Below, piece by piece: positions 10,637 to 22,171 of a stretch of DNA of 64,000 nucleotides (the first letter of the stretch is position 1; every line of letters begins with the position of its first letter). Both the position numbers and the translations under genes were made by a program. The stretch is from contig JAWWNJ010000044.1 in the NCBI GenBank assembly GCA_037176885.1, positions 124,001-188,000 on the forward strand. Reading direction: 5' to 3'. This DNA comes from Favolaschia claudopus (Eukaryota > Basidiomycota > Agaricomycetes > Agaricales > Mycenaceae). Under the pieces are notes generated by a model that saw nothing but the letters and a program-made list of their open reading frames with translations, made no database searches and was not told where the DNA came from.

Positions 10637-12580
10637 TCAACAGTTTTCGGGGAAAGCAAATACAAGTGAACTCAACGCAATCGAAGCTGTTTGTGACCCT
10701 ACCGCTTCCAAGGTCGGATACTGGTTTGTCAACCCTTTCAACGATGTGCGATGGCCCCAAGACACGCAATGGACTGTGTCTCGAATTTCAGAGTACTTGT
10801 CGAGAGCCGTGTCGTCCAAGGGGCCGCCCAGTGGGATGAGCTCCAGTGATTCCAGCACCGAGCCTCGACTGGACCGACTCAACAAGCTCTCATACAGTGC
10901 CTCCCAATGCGTTGCTAGCACACGCAAATGTCTCAGACGAGGAAGGACGACCGCAGTCTTGTTATTGTCCACGCGACGTCGATCACCTAGAGAAACCAGG
11001 ATATCTCGTTCTCCTGTTCCAACCAAATCCAACTTTTCAACTGTCTCAAACGTGAGGAAAAGACGAGCCACCAATGAAGGAGAACGTAACACCCCCGACA
11101 CGGAAACGGACGGGGCCGAAAAGGCAATGGCAGCTGTTACATACAACTCGAGGTCCCGATCGTTGGCAAACGAAAGATTGAGACAGAGCAGACGCGGCAC
11201 ATCCACGTATTGCAGGACTTCAAGTAAAGAATTCACCGACTGATTGCGGGAGTCGAAGGCCAAGGTAAGTGACGTCAAGGAAGGAAGGACCACCCGGGAG
11301 AAGTCGAAAAGTGGTACTGGGTCACCGCAAACTCCGACACGAGAGAGCTCGATGGATGTCAAGAAATTTGAGCAAGCCAACAAGGCGAGAAGTTGTCTGC
11401 CATTGGGTGCGTGCCGGGAAGGAATGTCGGATAGAGATATTGAGCGCAATTCTGGGGTAGGACTGGGCCATAGACCGGGGAGATGGACGCCGTGCAGAAC
11501 CAAGTCATGCAAGTTGGCGGATTGAACTGCGGAAGATAATTGCAAAGGCATAGAGATTGGATGGCGGGCATGGGACTGAACAGCGAAACGGCGCAAGGCA
11601 GGAATTCCCTGCCTAATTGCATGGTCCGCCAGAGCTTGCATTGTTAGAGTAGAGAAAGAAAATATTTCCAGCCCCACCCATCGGAAAGCGGTCGGCAAAA
11701 TCGATCTGAAAGATGACAACAAGACGGCGCGATCATCCGCAGTTCGGGAGTCGTTTTGGGGACGCAAATCCAGCAAGAACACCGACAAAGATTGAGCGCT
11801 AGTGGCTTGGAGTGTGTGTGCGATCGTTTGGGGCGTGGTCTCCGGGGTGACAACGAAAGTTCGCCAAAAAGATCCATCTGCGACGATAATTCGATGCCAA
11901 AATCGAGACACCAGGAGCAAGGTGCAGCGACCAGATCGATACGATAGGCCGGGGGGGTGGAAAGCGTCCAGAAATAAATGAAAGATGTAGATAATCAACT
12001 CCACCGGGAGCCCAGCAAACGCGGACTCAGGAGGGCAAAGCAAAGAGTCTGGAAAAAATATTAATATAAGAGCAACGCTCGAGGAGTTGCGTTTTCATAC
12101 CTTCGTAACATTTATCGAAAGCCTTATCAACACGGCAAAGCATACGGACCGTTCCTTGGCCGCGAGTGGCGAGGCTGTGTGGCACAGTGGACCAAGAATC
12201 GTGCACAACGCGGCCTGGTGGCTCAGCTGGCTGCGTGGAGTTGGGATAATCAGGATTCTCCTTGGCTGTATAGAAGGAACGGGTTTCATTTTGACCGCAG
12301 GCGAGGAGTATCTTACGTACCGACATGTTTGAGGATCACAGCTTGCTTGAACGCTTCCAAAGTCAGCGACTTCTTCTCACTCTACCTTACAGTCAGTGGA
12401 AAGAAAAAAGAATGAAGGATGCTCAACTCCTACCGTTAAGCCGATGACTCCAGGACGTGTTTCCGCGTCCACCAGACCCTGACTCTGAAAGCGATTCCAG
12501 GCGTGTTGGTGAAAGTCTTTCCGGCTCATGACATTGGGAGCACGTCGAAAGGAAGAGGCTTGAGTGAAAATATGGTGCAT
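10637..12580 (-). CDS. F-box protein with a duplicated N-terminal module
   Basis: Four exons (12434-12580, 12321-12381, 12101-12265, 10637-12048) join in frame to give 594 residues. The last exon carries a clear F-box (AGLPVELIIYIFHLFLDAF, then LLVSRFWHRIIV and GSFWRTF) and a long leucine-rich region. It would act as a substrate adaptor of an SCF ubiquitin ligase (family knowledge). This exon has no in-frame ATG ahead of the F-box, so it must be spliced to something upstream. A GTATGA...TTTTCCAG intron (12049-12100) joins it in phase to three exons that start at the ATG at 12580. Those exons encode an F-box-unrelated segment (RAPNVMSRKDFHQHAWNRF; LTLEAFKQAVILKHV) that is shared with the gene at 54007-54823. 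I infer a chimeric gene. The first intron's donor GTAGGA is weak but matches the paralog in position. Confidence 0.65.
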
Positions 12581-12840
12581 GGTAAATTGTGAGCTTGGGA
12601 GATGGAGCGAGGGGCAGGAAGAATGGGATGAGTTCTTGGTGAAAGAAGTCAAAGACAAAGAAAACTCTCAGCCGTAAAAGTAATGAGTCACCTGATCAGC
12701 TTAGCAATGATAGGTCCAACTTGAATTTATTCCCGGAGTCGTTCCAAGCCGGAAAAAAAAATGGGGCAGGCAATTTCAGACACCGTCTCAGCATCTTGGA
12801 TTTTCTTCTCACAGCACATACCCAACGCTCAGAGGCCATA
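12241..12840. repeat. Segmental duplication, copy 1 (partner 54481-55085)
   Basis: The first two exons, first intron, 5' leader and proximal promoter of the F-box chimera match the region at 54481-55085 in the same orientation, including non-coding stretches such as ACTCTCAGCCGTAAAAGT. Similarity fades inside exon 3 on one side and beyond about 12840 on the other. The exon lengths of the pair are identical (147 and 61 nt). Confidence 0.85.
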
Positions 12841-13429
12841 GTTTCCCGAGGATCGAAAATTCAGAGCACAGAATCCTGACGAAGTCGCACGTCCCCTCAC
12901 AATGGCAAGGAAGATTGACTCCGGGTACTTTATCATGGCGTCAAATTGAGAATACCACCAACTACAGAGCATCAGGGTCGCGTAAAAAGTAACATAATAA
13001 CGAACCCACTGCACCATGTCGCGAGATGTTGCTGCTGGTTCCCATACGATCTTCCCCTTGACCCGCGCCCCGTGTGTGTTACGCGGTAGTGCGGGCCCGA
13101 GGCACGAAATCCATTGCGGGATTTGGCGTCTGGCGCTGCCGAAGGCCGGGTCCTCTAGCTTGTCACAGGAAACACGCGCAGAAACGACCTGCAGTGTTAG
13201 CGACACCCAACTAGACGCGTTCCCAATGCTTTCTTGTCGTAGGCGTCCACACTGCGTATTCAATGTGTTGAAACCCTTCATGAAGTGGACTCAGTACCCA
13301 AAGGACCCAGCAAGGCGGAGACTTGAGATGTTTAACGTAGAGGATGGTGTGTTCGAACTTTCAAATAGACCGTGAGACATTGGCTCTTGCCAATCACCAC
13401 AGCCACGTAACGAAATGATGGTCCGAATC
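12841..13429. other. No supportable gene
   Basis: Open frames on both strands overlap at 12829-13375 without recognisable content or splice signals that improve them. Confidence 0.45.
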
Positions 13430-14790
13430 AGGAAAAACCTACTTTGGTAAATTACCTCTAAATTGCCAATTCAGGGAAATCCACTTCGTACATTCCAAAT
13501 GAAGGCAATTAGAGGAAATTTCCCCGAATTACCATCATATGCCGACTTGCCTTCCTTACTTGCGCCGGTGGAACTGTAAGATTTGCCTAATCCTTGTTGG
13601 TCTAAACCTGACAAGTGATTCGTGAACAAAATGTTACGAAGTCATTCAAACTCCGCCCATCACATCAGCACGTGATGGTTACCGTTGACAGATCGCAACG
13701 GTGGCGTGATTTTGGTTCGTCTTTCTTGTCTTCTGAATCTCCCCCCATCTTCCTCCCCCTCCCCACTTGTTCCTTTCCTCGTCCGCGCTCAGAACAATCC
13801 GGGATTTTACCTGTTATCTTCTAAGTATCAAGCACTTACTGCACCCTGGCTGTTCGGACCGCAAGCCTGGTCCTGTCAACACTGTTACTGGCCCTGGGTC
13901 TTGCCTCGAGTCGTCAAATCTTCCAGTCAAGTACCTCAAGTCCTCTGCTCAGAGTCTTCAACATCTCTATGCCTCAATGTACTTGACCTTGGATTGTCCC
14001 CTTCTCTGAGAACCCGTTGTGCACTGGGTATCTCGCGGGTTCAAATGAGCAATCACCCCGTTACGTCAAATCACCGGTGCTTGGTCGGCTGGAAGAAGAC
14101 AGAATAGGTCTCGAGTGGGATCCCAGATGCGTCGCAACTTGTTCTTCTTCGTCCGTGCTAACATCCATGACCTTTAGATCAAGGTTGCCGATTACCTCGA
14201 CATCTGTCCGGCACAGCACTTAACGATCGGTTAGTGTTACTCGACAATGAATTGGCCGTCCAGCATAACACCATCGGTACATCTTTCCTTCTACCATACC
14301 CGCCTTATATGTTGCTGATCTACCAATTCAGAATCCCACTCGCAACCCATATTCCGCTGAATCTCGAGATCTGGTGTTTTATCCTGGCATTTATAGGTTC
14401 GTGTATATCGGTTGCTTGATTTTGCCGCTGTCTTTCTCACCAAATTTAATAGAATCTCATTCTTGTATATCTGCGTGGCAGTCCGCCGATTGTCATTGCT
14501 CTCATGTTGATCCCGGCACTCGTTTTTTAACCTTGTACATTCATGTAGACACTATACAGCTTTTGTATGCTATGTAGTTTTACAATATATGATCACTTCG
14601 TTCTATTTATTGTTCGATTGAGCGTAAAACGGCCACCAAATGTCTCGGGAAGGTCAGGTAATCCGAGGTAATTTAGGTCCAAATTGTAGGTAACTAGATT
14701 GGCACGTTGCTGGGAAGGAAATCGGTCCAAGGGAGGTTATTCGGGGGAATTTGGAGGGATTTGGAGGTAATTGAGGGGAATTGCCGCCGG
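13430..14790. repeat. Paired clusters of AATTACC/GGTAATT motifs, possible mobile element
   Basis: The left cluster (13449-13541) is rich in ATTACC, AATTGCC and GGAAATTTCC. The right cluster (14650-14785) carries the same words mostly in the opposite strand sense (GGTAATTTAGG, GAGGTAATTGAGGGG, GGGAATTTGG). Inverted subterminal motif clusters about 1.2 kb apart fit a non-autonomous DNA element, but I cannot define exact ends or a target duplication. The interior shows no credible gene. Confidence 0.3.
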
Positions 14791-15984
14791 AGGCTTTTCC
14801 TGATTCTGACTCGTCTGCTGTGTTACTTGCAATTCCCACTTGAATGTGCCAGATCGCGGGAGAAGTCGAGCTGTTCAACGGTCCAGAATGAACTTTGGGC
14901 TTTCTGAATCTGGTACATCGCCCAAATCTTCCACAATGTGAACCAGGTCTTCAAAAAAGTTTATAAAGTCTTGTATCCGAGACTACCAGTGAACTAGGCT
15001 CGTTTCACCCTCTCTTGTATGGGGGACGTGAAATCAGATAAGTAGTCGTTCAGATCACTCAATACAAGAGACCCAGTGAACACGAAAGTCATCATACACA
15101 TCAGATTGTATACCTCTGGATAGCGGATCGGGAACAGCACAAATCTTTGTGCGTCCGGGGACAAGGATGGGATCTAGAAGTCAAGCGCACCATCAAAACT
15201 TGGACGTCGACAGAAAATCAGCGCCGACCCAGCGAATTTTCGGACATGAAAGACTCTAGATTTAGAAATTAAACTCAGTTTTGACGCGTACGCGAAAGCG
15301 GTGACATATTTATTCTTCGCTGAGCTTGCGCTTGATTCTCCACCGTTCATATGCATTTTGGAAAAAGGAAACGGTCGTCCAGTTCCAAAACGCTGGGTCT
15401 GACGGCACAAAAGCATTTTCATTTCAAAAGAGGTCAGGCTAGTTTCATAACAGAGAGTACAGACATTGTTGTGTTACAGGTAGAGCGACGATACAGAGAA
15501 AGGCCGTTATAATTATAGGCGCGCCTACAGAATGATATGCATGAATATGGTTCATGAATCACAACAGAACCGACTTGTCCATCGCTGGACTCCAACTGCG
15601 CAATTTCACTGGTGGGGAATCAGCTGTTTAAGCCGAGGAATAGAGCGACAATGACTTACCCTCACGAAAGGAAAGTAATTAGTATCATAATTCTCGCCCC
15701 AAGAGTGAAGCGTAGATCGCTCAGGCACCTCGACTCGCAGTCAACACAGCATCCAGGACGGCAGTAGAACTTCCGACACGGATGTACCGGCGTGACGCTG
15801 CGTCGTCGTCGTCTGCGATATATCTCCACGCGATAGGGCGAGCACATTTGCAAGGTCTGTTGTCGAGGGATTTGCGTATGCCGTGCGAGTCAAGGTTTTG
15901 ACTCTCTTCCACAGTAGGGAAATGTCAGGCGTCGAGCGCGGTATTCGCGAAAGCCTTCTCCTTATAATAGAGAACGAAAAAACT
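14791..15984. other. No supportable gene
   Basis: Mixed sequence. Frames are short and unremarkable on both strands. Confidence 0.5.
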
Positions 15985-16345
15985 TTCGTTATGAAAGAGA
16001 TGTTGCAAGTATGGCTGGAAGCTTGAACGAACACAAAAATCGTGAACGAGTAGACAAGTCGCGAACTAGTAGTCGTGAATGAGGCTAAAAACCTTGAAAT
16101 AGCCCTCACCCTGTCTTAAACGAATTTAACCTTCGTGAACGAAGTCACATATGTCGTGCACGAATGAGTTAAACTTCAAGTTGAACGATTCACGGTTCCG
16201 TTGACGAGGAGTAAAGCCGTGCACGATTTGGCCTGGGTCGTGAACCTGTCAGGCTAAGATATCTGAGAGCTTCTCATCGTTCACGAATTTCGCCTCACCG
16301 AAGGAGTGTGGAACATGCATAGCGAGACCAGATCGTTCACGACAA
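15985..16345. repeat. Cluster of palindromic TTCGTGAACGA-type motifs
   Basis: Variants of TCGTGAACGA and its reverse complement TCGTTCACGA recur at least ten times in about 350 bp (for example near 16035, 16070, 16132, 16155, 16185, 16235, 16280 and 16335). The motif itself is nearly palindromic. It lies just beyond the 3' end of the dioxygenase-like gene. Such arrays can be subterminal repeats of a DNA transposon or a protein-binding array. Confidence 0.55.
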
Positions 16346-16512
16346 CGTCCAACGGACAGCTGCTCTACACATTGGATTTTCTTCCGGACTCAACCGCCAA
16401 AGTCTGTGTTCCATAGGTTCGCAATGTATTCTGTCTATGATGCAAAGAGCTACTCAATTCACCTCAGTAGAAACAACACAATCACACTTTGCATTAATTC
16501 AAACGCATTAAT

Positions 16513-19500
16513 TCAAACTGAAACATGAGTGGGTGAACGAACATAAGGGCGCAAATTATAGCCATGACGAATCTCTCGCACACGCTGGGCACGTATAACA
16601 TTGGAGGCAGTTGACGTGGAGTGACCACCATGTGACTGAGCCCTAGCCATATTGGATTTGCCAGGCATGACAGTACCATGTCCATGGCGGGCATTGAACA
16701 ACCTGCTTGAAGTCAACTTTTGCCAATGAAATGAAGCACAAGACCCCACCAGACAGAGTTGCGCCGTGTTCGGACCACCACACCCCATTGCGCATATGCA
16801 AAGTTAAAGTCATTCTTTCCGCAGCCAGTCTTCACAAGTTGAGCGACAGGCCGAAGGGCACCCAATCCATCCTTCTTGTTGCGTCTCTCATTCACATCAG
16901 ATAGCCCATGGTCAGCGTCCACGTGAATCGGGCTAATGTAGTTCGTGCAGGTGTAGTGGGTGAGACCTGTACGTCCAAGATATGGCAGACCAGCTGTCTG
17001 GGTGAGCTCATTGATTTCAGCCCGCAGACCAGGACAGATGGTCTCGCCGACCTCGACCAGCGCGTCAGTGAACTAGTCAAATGGTGAGTTTGGCTGCAGC
17101 ATTTCAAAAAGAATGCAAACTGTAGATGAACGCTCCAATGCCTGAATATCAGCTGGAGTATCGCCTCGATGACATGCATAAGCCACAAAGTTATCTCCCT
17201 TGCGGCCCCCTGTAGGTTGACGGGTGCCCAGGGGAGTCATGCTGCCGTAAAGCCACCGATGGAGTACTCCACGACGACGGACAGTGCACACCTTCACAAG
17301 ACGGTGGTTCTTGACAAGCCGAACCAAAGTTTGCTTAGAGAACGGGTTGTAACGTATTCCGCCCACCTGAACAAAATTTGTCAAGTGATGCATAGATAAG
17401 GCGAGCCCACTTACGATTTTTGTGGAACCGTCTGACTGTCGCTCGACCAACCGTGTGATATCCTTTCCGCAGCGTTCAAAAACATCTTTCCGATACTTGA
17501 CTGTCTTCCACTTGAGATCATCAGGATGAAAGTACTTGACTTTAGGCAGACGCTTTGGCTTGGAGCCGTCTTTGGGTGGAGGCTGAGAAAATTATGAGCA
17601 TAAAATCACCTAGAAATGGACGACATGGAGAACTGTACCGGAGGTTTCGGGTCCAAGCGATCCCCAGGCTGAGCACATGTGATCACATGTCCAAGCAGGT
17701 GTTTCCATTTCTGTCGTTTAACGTAGAGCTCACGAACACAGTGTTTTCGAGGTGCAAGGTGGCTGCAGTGTCGGCAACCAGATGACGAGACCTCTCGTGC
17801 AGTCCCGGCCAGCGAGGTTGAGATGCAGGGGACAGATGAACCGAGAACTTCCAGCTTCATGCGCTTTCCTGCATGCTGTGCCTGCACACGATGTTGGGCT
17901 CGGGTAGCAGCTGCTGCTGCTGCAGCCTTGCTGTGTGACCGAGACTTGCGGCGCTGAGAACGAGATTGCTTGCCTGCAGGGGGCTTTGCCCAACGGGCAT
18001 GGCTTGTTGCAGCAGCATCAAAGTCAGAGAGCGTGTCATCCGAGTCAGAGAGGGTGTCATCAGAATCAGAGCCAACAGATACAGCAGAGTCAGAGTCGTA
18101 GTCCAGCAGATCATCGTCAGTGTGAAGGGGGGACGGCCTATACAGCTCCTGTGATAGCTTGCGGAAGAACCGCCTATGTACACCTGTTTCACTGACGATG
18201 GTATATAGACGCATGTCAGACGAAAGATTTGCAAAATCAGCCAGAGCGTGCTCATCGCCAGCAAACACAGGCAACTGCATGATCATTTGGTAGACTTTGG
18301 TGGTGTCCCAACCATCAATGCGCTGGACACCATGTGTCAAACCAAGAAAGAAAAAAAAACGTAGAAATTCAAGACGTACAGGATAACGGAGGCGGCGAAG
18401 AGCAGGCAGTAGCCAGAGCTCACAATTGGCTGCAAAACAGGATAGAGACATGAAGAGATAGACAGCCATAGGGTTAAAACTCCACGGCTGCATCTCTGGA
18501 TGATCGCAGATAAAATGGAGAAGGTCTGCTGCATCACCAATTGTGAAGCGATAGTGGGGGTCAGGTCGAGGGAGAGTCTGAGAGTACATGCTGTATCAGT
18601 AAAGGTAGGAAAAAAAAGAAGATGTACCTTGGTATATTGTTCTTCAGAAATCATGGGCGGGATCCAGTTGCAAATGAGCTCAGCGTACGCCAACTTCCAG
18701 TCGTGGAAGCGGAAGCTCTGCTCAACTTCAGGATGGGTGGTTTCCAGGAGATTCCCTGGCTCTGCAACCCGCCGCATAGCTGAGAATAACCCAGAAGTCT
18801 GGGAAACGTTATCTGATGAACAAACTCAAACAGTGGGAAGAACTTGCATCCAGAGCATCCTTAAATGCTTCAGACCTGTAAACTGAGCTGGGCACAGCTC
18901 TCATACGAACTAGATCATCCACCACGGCTCGAGAATCCCTAATATCTGCCTGTAAGAGCCCACATCAGGTCCACAACTGAACAGTTGATTTCAGTCAGCA
19001 CACCTCTCCACTGGCAGCAAAGAAGAATTGATCAATGTGCTGAACAGCAGTAGTAATCCAAGATAGAGACATCAGTGTTACGTGGGCGCCTGAAGAAAGC
19101 TTGGGGTGGGGAGGTAGCACCGAAGGAGGCGGATGTTCCTCGACGAAAGCAGGGAGGTCGCTCACCCCTTCCTCTGGACGGTACTCTGAGTCTGAGTTGC
19201 CACGTTCGTCTTCGCCGGAATCGGACCGCATATCAACATCCTCCCATTCAGAATCATAGTCGTCGGGCCCAACGTCAGCTCGCATGGCCCCACGCCCTGA
19301 GTCCAGCTCTTCCTCCCAGCTATAGTCTGCAGGAATACTAGACCCCTTATAGAGATCCGACCATCAGCAAGCCGGGCCACGAAACAGCGAACAAAAATGT
19401 ACCAGATGTTCTACATGTTGGTGGAAGTTTGCCATCTGAGCCACATCCAAGATCTTTCTGGCCTCTCGCTCGCCATCGCGCTGACCTTTGTATTGAAACC

Positions 19501-19852
19501 TAACGTAGAGAACGTGAAGAAACAGTTCTTGGCATTCCTTGAGGGCTTCTGAAGGTATGTGCGAGGTTATGTCAGCTCCCAGACAGAATGCTAGCCAATC
19601 CCCTAATAGAATAGCCTGTGAAGCAGTTGAGAGTGGGCACTATAGGGTAGAACAGTAGATACAGACATATGCCGGCTGTTTCAAAGTCTCATGCAGGCGA
19701 GTCCAAAGATATTCAATATCACGACCCCGAGTTCTGGCTTGCAGGCATTCTGAGAATACAGTCGCAATTGGTTCTTTTGTGAAGACCTCTTCATCGTCGC
19801 GGTAGCAGCGGAGTTGGGGTGTCCAGTAAGCGGGTGGTGCTTGCAGTGACAT
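16513..19852 (-). CDS. Putative 2-oxoglutarate/Fe(II) dioxygenase-like protein, 11 exons
   Basis: Eleven exons (19667-19852, 19403-19615, 19004-19345, 18884-18949, 18628-18798, 18380-18577, 17639-18322, 17415-17582, 17121-17366, 16750-17072, 16513-16702) join in frame to give 928 residues. The C-terminal ~170 residues carry an iron-ligand signature of 2OG-Fe(II) enzymes: HYTCTNYISPIHVDADHG (H808-x-D810) and then RNSVWLFNARHGHGTVMP (distal His 872/874). The middle has an acidic Ser/Asp stretch, a basic RSQRRKSRSHSK segment followed by an alanine run, and a Cys/His cluster (CRHC...HC...C), which suggests a nuclear protein. The N-terminal half is helical and unrecognised. Mushroom genomes carry many such oxygenases, including TET/JBP-type DNA-base oxidases often linked to KDZ transposons. 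Whether this one belongs there I cannot say. The least certain splice is intron 4 (18799-18883, GTTTAC donor). Confidence 0.65.
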
Positions 19853-20069
19853 GGGTGAAAAAGAGAAGAGAGGCTAGACCAATCAAGAACAAACACTGTT
19901 TCACAGTCCGCAGATACTTAAGTAACCTGACTGTGACAGGTCGTCCCGACGTATACATACCGCCGAGCAAAAAGCGCACTCCGCCGGAAGCTATACATAA
20001 TTGTTTTCCCAGTTGCTGTTCTTGAATCTGCGCAAGTTCTACGCACCACCACTGGCACTGCACACACAG

Positions 20070-20725
20070 TATGTGGCTCAGAAATCCGACCACCAAAATC
20101 AATCGACTCTCCGCCTGCTTCTTCACATTACATAGAAGTAATCTTATCCTCAGATGTAGCCACCGCCATCTATTTTTATCAGCGTTCTCGAATCTGCGGA
20201 CAATCGCTTTCCTTCGGTTTTCAAATCTGAGCACCAGCCTGATGTCTCTTGTCTTCGGGTTCTCAGATCTGCGCACACCAAGCACTCCATCCAGTTTCAC
20301 AAATCCGACAACCAAATTGATCATTCGCAGGTCCTTGAATACGAGCACGAGCTCCTCCGTTTTTGATTTAGTTCTCAGACTTGCATACCAAGTTCTATGG
20401 TTAGCAAATCTGAGGACAACCGTCGGTCTTTCAAGCCCGTCTTCAAATCCGACCACCCGCATTAGTTTGCGTTCCCGATTCTCGAATCTATGTACCAAGA
20501 TCTGACACGCTGGTTCTCGAATCTTTGTACTGCTTTCCATTTGCTTCTCTTGCGCTCAAATCTACGCACACCCACACGATCTCCTCTCCGTTCACAGATC
20601 TGACAACAACTTGACACTCTAGTCCGCAATTCTTCACACCGCTGCTTTCGTCTCTTCTCTCGTTCTCAGATTTATGCACCTCTAGCTATTACATCTGGTT
20701 CTCAGATCTGACAACGCCATGGTCC
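20070..20725. repeat. Degenerate minisatellite, unit about 40 nt
   Basis: A theme close to GTTCTCAGATCTGCGCACCA recurs about fifteen times at irregular 35-50-nt spacing (for example near 20192, 20258, 20400, 20480, 20515, 20560, 20600, 20660 and 20700). The copies differ at many positions. A long frame on the minus strand through this block is only the repeat being read. It begins about 220 bp upstream of the dioxygenase-like gene. Confidence 0.6.
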
Positions 20726-20749
20726 GCAAATTTTCGTACCACTTTAGCA

Positions 20750-21035
20750 TGGTACCTCAAGATGTTAGGTAAAATAGCTTCGTTTGGCTCGAACTGAAAT
20801 GCTAACATGTTCGTTCATCCTCTATCTAGTATGCCTCGGGTCCCGACCTGAATATAGCCCGACTGCGTCGGCCCCGTCGCTGACAACGTTCGGATGTCAA
20901 TTCAATCCCTTGAAATTACCTCAAGATCTCAGGTACTTTGTTTGGTACAAAGTAAAATGCTAACATGTTCATGTATCGCGCAGTCCTGAGTCAATCGGCG
21001 CCCGAACGCGTCGGCGCGGTTGCCGACAACGTTAC
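20750..21035. repeat. Tandem direct duplication, two diverged copies of ~140-160 bp
   Basis: Copy 1 (about 20752-20893) and copy 2 (about 20917-21032) share ACCTCAAGAT, AAATGCTAACATGTTC and CGACAACGTT-like blocks in the same order, with small gaps between the blocks. Confidence 0.6.
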
Positions 21036-21385
21036 CAGCAATTTTTAGGCCTTCTCCCGCCTCGGTATCAAGTTTTTTTGGCTCCTGCCAGTGCCGCTCA
21101 ACCACTCTCTACTGTGATTGTCTTCCCCTCCTGCTTCATCAAAGTGCTGGACAGCACGTATCAAATACATTTTATAACATTCTTAACAAGCACGTTGTCT
21201 TTGGGGCATATGCGTACGATTCTTTGTTTCTCTGATTCACCATGTCTAATTGGTGCCTTTTCTCTCTCTCTTCACCTGGCTCTCCATTCTTTCCCCTCCC
21301 CCAATCCATTCGACACCCGCCCTCTAACACCACCCCAACCTACGCCCGATTCGCTTGCCACAGCCCCTGACAACGGTCCTATATA
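21036..21385. other. No supportable gene
   Basis: Pyrimidine-rich 5' flank of the small gene at 21386, with a TATATAA-like stretch immediately before its ATG. Confidence 0.4.
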
Positions 21386-21899
21386 ATGCGGCCACATTTG
21401 ACGACGTTCCGCGCCCCAGCCACACACTCTATCGGCATCGCGGCGCCACCTCGACGCCGCATCGTTTTAGACGGGACCTTCAAACTCCGAGTTGTTGACA
21501 TCAGCTCGTGGCCCGATATTCTTGACTGGTTCGTCACTACGCGGACGTCGGTTCCGATGTAGCATTACTAGCCTTTATTATGACAGTCACTTATCCTTCG
21601 GTTAGACGGCGGAGCGCATCGGCACAGACCCACCCGTACCTACGGCGTCATCCCCACCTCAACCCTCTCTAACCCTCTCCTCCGACGCGCTCTGCCGCCC
21701 ATCGACCCTCAACCCCTCTGAGATTATTGTGCACGGCGACTGGGCTGCATATCCCATATCTCAAATAATCTCATCGCCCCCGTGTCACTCTCTCCTCTTT
21801 CCCATCCATGAAGGGTTCGTCGAGATGAACAATTTCTTCCATTTCTTTTCCCCACACTGGACCTATATGATAGATATTATATGCTTGAAACTAGTATGA
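21386..21899 (+). CDS. Small hypothetical protein, two exons
   Basis: The ATG at 21386 opens a 55-codon exon that runs to 21550. A 55-nt intron (21551-21605; GTTCCG donor, GGTTAG acceptor) leads in phase 0 to a 98-codon exon ending at TGA 21897-21899, for 152 residues. The first exon is basic and then hydrophobic/aromatic (DISSWPDILDWFV). The second is Pro/Ser-rich and then aromatic near the end (HGDWAAYPISQII, NNFFHFFSPHWTYM). I recognise no family. Support comes from matching phases and from a second exon that stays open over ~290 nt. The weak donor and lack of homology evidence keep confidence low. Confidence 0.35.
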
Positions 21900-22171
21900 A
21901 AAAACCGCGCAGAACGCGAAATTCTACGCCGCTCGAAACCAACTCGAAACGCAAATGGCTTTCGGCCGACATTTCGGATGCATCGGAACGCGTTCCCATT
22001 GGCTGGGTGGGCGCTTACATAAGCTCTCAACTCAGCGTCTAATTTTTTTTCCGTTCGTTCGTCATGTGCAGGCATCTAGAAGGCTTAAGATATTAATGTG
22101 GCCTCTAGTTACTAGTAAGCAATGGGCCCCCAACATTGCATCGTCAGTTCAATATCGGTAATCATAAGTCT

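Noticed and set aside
16513..19852. KDZ transposon carrying the dioxygenase-like gene
   Set aside because: No transposase gene or matching terminal inverted repeats were found in the window; kept only as a question.
19791..20540. 249-codon minus-strand frame
   Set aside because: It follows the degenerate 40-nt repeats and overlaps the start of the better supported dioxygenase-like gene.
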